A DNA stretch of 64,000 nt, from positions 13,385,001-13,449,000 of the forward strand of contig NC_081822.1 of the NCBI RefSeq assembly GCF_030704535.1, written 5' to 3'. The DNA is from Vitis vinifera. Taxonomy: Eukaryota; Streptophyta; Magnoliopsida; Vitales; Vitaceae. Positions 59,857 through 64,000 of the stretch are shown piece after piece; positions within the stretch are counted from its first letter, which is position 1; each line of letters begins with the position of its first letter. The position numbers and the translations under genes were made by a program. Under the pieces are notes generated by a model. The model was given only the letters and a program-made list of their open reading frames with translations. It was not told the DNA's origin and ran no database searches.

Positions 59857-62800
59857 ATGCCTCGCCGGAGACACGACGACGACGACGATGATCTGGAGCC
59901 CGAGGAAGATGATGTTCTCGACGACGACGAAGATTACGAGGACGAGGACGTCGGAGTCGGTTCAAGTCGCAAGAGGTCGAGATCTGAGTTTATAGATGAT
60001 GTTGCCGAGGAGGACGACGACGAGGATGACGACGACGACGATGAAGATTTTGGAGGTAGTCGTCGCGGCAGCCACCGGGCCAAGAGGCGGTCTGGCTCCG
60101 AGTTTCTGGACCTTGAAGCTGCGGTCGACAGTGATGAGGAAGAGGAGGAGGAAGACGGCGAGGATGGTTAGGGTTTATTCTTTTTGTGCTTTTGGATGTT
60201 TTTCTCATTTTTTATTGATGAAAATGTTTTTGGAATTAAAGCTTGATGGTTGAACTTTTTGCATGTGATACTCTAGTGTTTTTATAATCTGGCAATGTTA
60301 GGGTTGAATTAGGTCTATTTGTTATGGAGACTAGGAATCTGGGAATTAGAAATAGTAGTCAGCATTCGAAATCACTGGATATGAGATGAATTGAGGCAAG
60401 ACTCTTGGGTTTAGATGTTCGATTAAGTTGAATGCTGGACTTTTTCTCTTTAGAACTAAACCTAACCGGAAACTAAGAGATGATAGAAAGCAAAAAATCT
60501 TCATCATCAAATTTTAAAACCTTCTATGAATTTATTAACTTAAATCTTGGTTATAAAATGAAGAACTGATGGCATCGCGGGTTTAGAATTATATATGTCT
60601 TTACTATTTTTCATTTCTGGGGTGGTCTTTGAAGGATAAATTTTACGTGTACTGGGATTATGTTTTGGGTCCCCTTCCCTTTCAGGCTTTTACAATTGTG
60701 CATAATCAAGGCGCCAAACATGTACACACATATATATATGTGTGTGTGTGTGTTACATTTTTCCCCTGCTTCATGTGGTATTATACTTGTTTTGTTTTGT
60801 TCCTTTTGGTTTTCCAATTTTTGGGTGGACTTGACATGATGCACAGCTTGGATTTAGAAATAATGTGATGGTAGCTTTAAAGCAAAAACCGGAATTCAAA
60901 CTAGCAACAACAGAGAACATGCCAAACAAAATAATGAAAAACTTACTGAGATATGATGCTTAATTAAGTAGGAGATTGAATGTTCTTTCCTTATGACAGT
61001 TCTGCACCCACAGTTTATCCTTGCCATCAAATTGTGATTTGAATAAGGTTATCTGCCTTCTTCAATTTGGTTTGCTTTTCGGACTTGTGTGTAAAACTTT
61101 TATGTTTACTTGGGTGTCTTATTTTAATTTGTTTTTTACTTTCCTGATAAATATATTATTATTTTGTATTGAGAGGGGTTGGAATGGAACCATTCACCTT
61201 AGGAGCCAACAAATTGTAAAGAGTAGCATGAAATTTGTTCCAAATGCTCTGTTGTTTGAATACTTTGACTTTGAACTATGGAAGTTTCTATTGGATCTCA
61301 TATTTTTCATTTACTGTTTTACGCTTGGCCAGCATTTTCTTTGATCCACTGATTGATCTATGGTCTTATCATGCAGATTTCATTGTTGATGCTGGAGCTG
61401 AATTACCCGATGAAGATGATGGTCAGAGGATGCGTCGTCGCCCCTTGCTACCACAAGAAGACGAGCAAGAAGATTTTGAGGCTCTAGAGAGAAAGATTCA
61501 GGAAAGATATGGTAAGTCAAGTCATGCAGAATATGATGAGGAGACCACGGAGGTAGAACAGCAAGCTCTTTTGCCATCTGTTAGGGATCCTAAGTTGTGG
61601 ATGGTGAAATGTGCGGTATGATTATCATTTTCTGATTTTAATATAACTCGGTACTTTATATCTGTTCCTTCTATATCTGTATGGTTTTTGGCAGAATCTG
61701 TGATTAATTCTCTGTTGATGTATGGTAGATTGGTCATGAGCGAGAGGCAGCTGTTTGCCTAATGCAGAAATCCATCGATAAAGGACCTGAGGTGCAGATC
61801 AGGTCTGCTATTGCCCTAGATCATCTAAAAAACTATATATATATTGAAGCTGACAAAGAAGCTCATGTGAAGGAGGTATGTCATGATGGGCGATGCATAT
61901 CTCTTGTGTAACAGAAAATTGGAACAAGCCCAAAATGATGAGTTATACAGTAATGTCATGATTGAAAATTGATTTCTCTATCTTTTTCTCGCCCTGCTTC
62001 AGGCATGCAAAGGTCTACGCAACATATATGCCCAGAAAGTAATGCTTGTTCCGATTAGAGAAATGACTGATGTACTTTCTGTTGAAAGCAAAGCAGTTGA
62101 TCTTTCTAGGAATACTTGGGTCAGAATGAAGATTGGGACATATAAAGGAGATCTGGCAAAAGTATCTATCATACCATTCATACCTATAAAATATCTATCA
62201 TACCATTCATACCTATAAAACAATATCATTATTTATTTATTTATTTTATACTAACTTGAAGGTCTCTTTTCTATAGGTAGTTGATGTGGACAATGTGCGA
62301 CAGAGAGTTACTGTGCAACTAATTCCAAGAATTGACTTGCAAGCTCTTGCAAATAAGCTGGTATTTATTCATTACCCATTATTTCATATTGATTGGTTAA
62401 GGAAGTTGCATTTTGCTTTGGTCTAACATTCATGTTCAATTGCATTGATTTGTTTGTATCTGATAATGACTACAAGGGAACTCCATAATTGTTGCAGGAA
62501 GGTAGAGAAGTTGTGACAAAGAAGGCCTTTAAACCTCCTCCACGTTTTATGAATGTTGAGGAAGCTAGGTAAATTTTGCTTTATTTGGTTCATCACAATT
62601 GCATATCAATATATGCTTATTATACCCTATTTTATGTGGAATTGGGCCTGCATTTTAGGTAGGTGTATGTGTGTCAGATGATAATTGTGTTACTCTGCCA
62701 GATTGTTCCTTCGACTGATGGCCAACAGACATAACAGGATAAAATTTCTACATTTATACTTCCCGTTGAAGCATATTTTTGGGTGTCATATTCTTGTAAA

Positions 62801-63940
62801 CTCGCTTGTGGTAGGAGATGGATACACGGTTGAATCATCCATATTCCTTCATCCCCATGCAGCTTATCTCGTTGGGCATGGCTAATTGACTGATATTTGT
62901 ATGTAAATAGGGGGACTGATTCAGGATGTGCACTGAAAATTTTTTTAGTGAACTAGGAAGGTGTCTGTAGGCTTGTTACTAGTCATTCTGATGGGTGCTT
63001 GTTTGAGCCCATTTCTAACCATGTATTCCAGCAACTTCCAAGGGTCCTTTACTTGTGGTATTGTATGCAACTTGATTATTTCTGGCCTTCTAATGCTTTA
63101 TGCTTTATGTTCAGAGAAATGCATATCCGTGTAGAGCGTAGGCGGGATCCGATGACTGGTGATTATTTCGAGAATATAGGTGGTATGATGTTCAAGGATG
63201 GTTTCTTGTATAAAACAGTGTCCATGAAATCAATTAGTGTTCAGAACATACAGCCCACATTTGATGAACTTGAGAAATTTCGAACACCTGGCGAGACTGA
63301 AGATGGTGATATGGCTAGTTTGTCAACTTTGTTTGCAAATAGAAAGAAAGGTCACTTCATGAAAGGTGATGCAGTTATTATAGTGAAGGGAGATCTAAAA
63401 AATTTGAAGGGATGGGTTGAGAAGGTTGAGGAAGAGAATGTTCACATCAGACCAGAAATGAAGGGTCTTCCAGTAAGATCTAATTGAACTTCTGCTACGT
63501 TTTTCCATTTGGTTGGTGCAATGTGTGTGGATTTTTTTAATTTTTTTGATCCATTTCATTGTTTGCTTATTTTTCCACAGAAAACTCTTGCTGTAAATGA
63601 AAAAGAGCTATGCAAGTACTTTGAACCAGGGAATCATGTGAAGGTTGTCTCTGGCACACAGGAAGGTGCGACTGGTATGGTTGTTAAGGTTGAGGGCCAT
63701 GTGCTCATCATTTTGTCCGATACAACCAAGGAACATGTAAGTGATCCATTCTTCTTTACTCCTAAGAATAAAGTCATGGTAGTTGTAGCTCTTTTACTGG
63801 GCTAATGATGCAATAAATTACATGAGTATCTGTTGTGAACAGCTTCGTGTGTTTGCTGATGATGTTGTGGAGAGCTCAGAGGTAACTTCTGGTGTCACTA
63901 GAATTGGGGACTATGAGCTTCATGATCTCGTGCTGCTGGA
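59857..63940 (+). CDS. SPT5: Transcription elongation factor SPT5, first nine exons (runs off the window)
   Basis: Exons are 59857-60166, 61377-61615, 61729-61875, 62003-62161, 62277-62360, 62498-62568, 63115-63472, 63581-63736 and 63843-63940. All borders are GT-AG in continuous phase, giving 540 codons; the last exon ends with a donor, so the gene continues past the edge. The first 150 residues are extremely acidic (Asp/Glu runs) with basic RKRSRSEF patches. The NGN domain follows from PKLWMVKCAIGHEREAAVCL through LVPIREMTDVLSVE. KOW modules come after it (KIGTYKGDLAKVVDVDN; GDAVIIVKGDLKNLKGWVEKV; GNHVKVVSGTQEGATGMVV). SPT5 pairs with SPT4 as DSIF, which clamps RNA polymerase II and promotes elongation. 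The C-terminal repeats lie outside. Confidence 0.95.
60725..60752. repeat. (CA/TA/TG) compound microsatellite in SPT5 intron 1
   Basis: ACACACATATATATATGTGTGTGTG-like run in the 1.2-kb first intron. Confidence 0.85.
62163..62219. repeat. 28-bp tandem duplication at the SPT5 exon 4 donor
   Basis: TATCTATCATACCATTCATA plus CCTATAAA occurs twice in a row. The first copy begins at the second base of the GT donor of intron 4; the second copy lacks the preceding G, so only one donor is intact. Confidence 0.85.
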
Positions 63941-64000
63941 GTAAGCTTCTGTTTTTAAGAACTACTTTTATTTTGCTTTCCTTCATTTGAGGTCTTATAT

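Noticed and set aside
1..64000. CRISPR arrays, bacterial operons, tRNA or rRNA genes
   Set aside because: The window is plant nuclear DNA; the only regular repeats are the diverged 45-bp array and transposon-derived repeats, and no tRNA or rRNA signature was found by eye.

Overview
This is nuclear DNA from a flowering plant, almost certainly a woody eudicot. The genes have many introns with GT-AG borders, the intergenic DNA is very A+T rich, and there are non-LTR retrotransposon remnants and many small inverted-repeat elements. From the look of the proteins and repeats I would guess grapevine (Vitis) or a close relative; that is inference, since no search could be run.

Layout. Positions 1-6,270 are dominated by a degenerate tandem array with a period of about 45 bp, split into four blocks by foreign inserts. 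Positions 6,270-10,200 are A+T-rich repeat debris. A complete six-exon SWEET1-type sugar transporter lies at 10,210-12,154 (minus). From 12.3 to 22.6 kb there is no confident gene, only tandem repeats, a microsatellite, a Harbinger-like element and a less repetitive stretch (17.5-20.6 kb) with possible decayed exons. Two intronless PPR genes sit head to head (22,636-24,480 minus; 26,335-28,062 plus), with a 1.1-kb TTA-flanked element between them. Next come a five-exon PsbP-domain gene, PPD6-like (28,843-31,323 minus), and an eight-exon GT47 exostosin-family glycosyltransferase (32,500-38,166 minus). Positions 38.4-44.5 kb are a nest of elements carrying a 3.2-kb tandem duplication. A tiny two-exon gene for a 68-residue membrane protein spans 45,331-53,300 (plus); its 7.8-kb intron holds LINE and TIR-element remnants. 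A four-exon class III peroxidase, PRX43-like, lies at 54,840-56,127 (minus). The first nine exons of SPT5 run from 59,857 off the right edge (plus).

The genes do not form a pathway. They are ordinary housekeeping or tissue-expressed plant genes: sugar transport, organellar RNA processing, thylakoid lumen, cell-wall glycan synthesis, secreted peroxidase and RNA polymerase II elongation. I rebuilt exon structures by joining open frames across GT-AG borders and checking that the phase was continuous; every exon set listed as CDS closes in frame.

The most notable non-genic signals are chains of about 120-bp MITEs in which consecutive copies share one TTA/TAA target triplet (five in a row in PPD6 intron 1, two in a row at 28.1-28.4 kb). 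Others are the 45-bp array whose period keeps two antisense frames open, the 3.2-kb tandem duplication with two deletions and an apparent templated filler, and a MULE-like element with a perfect 9-bp target duplication.
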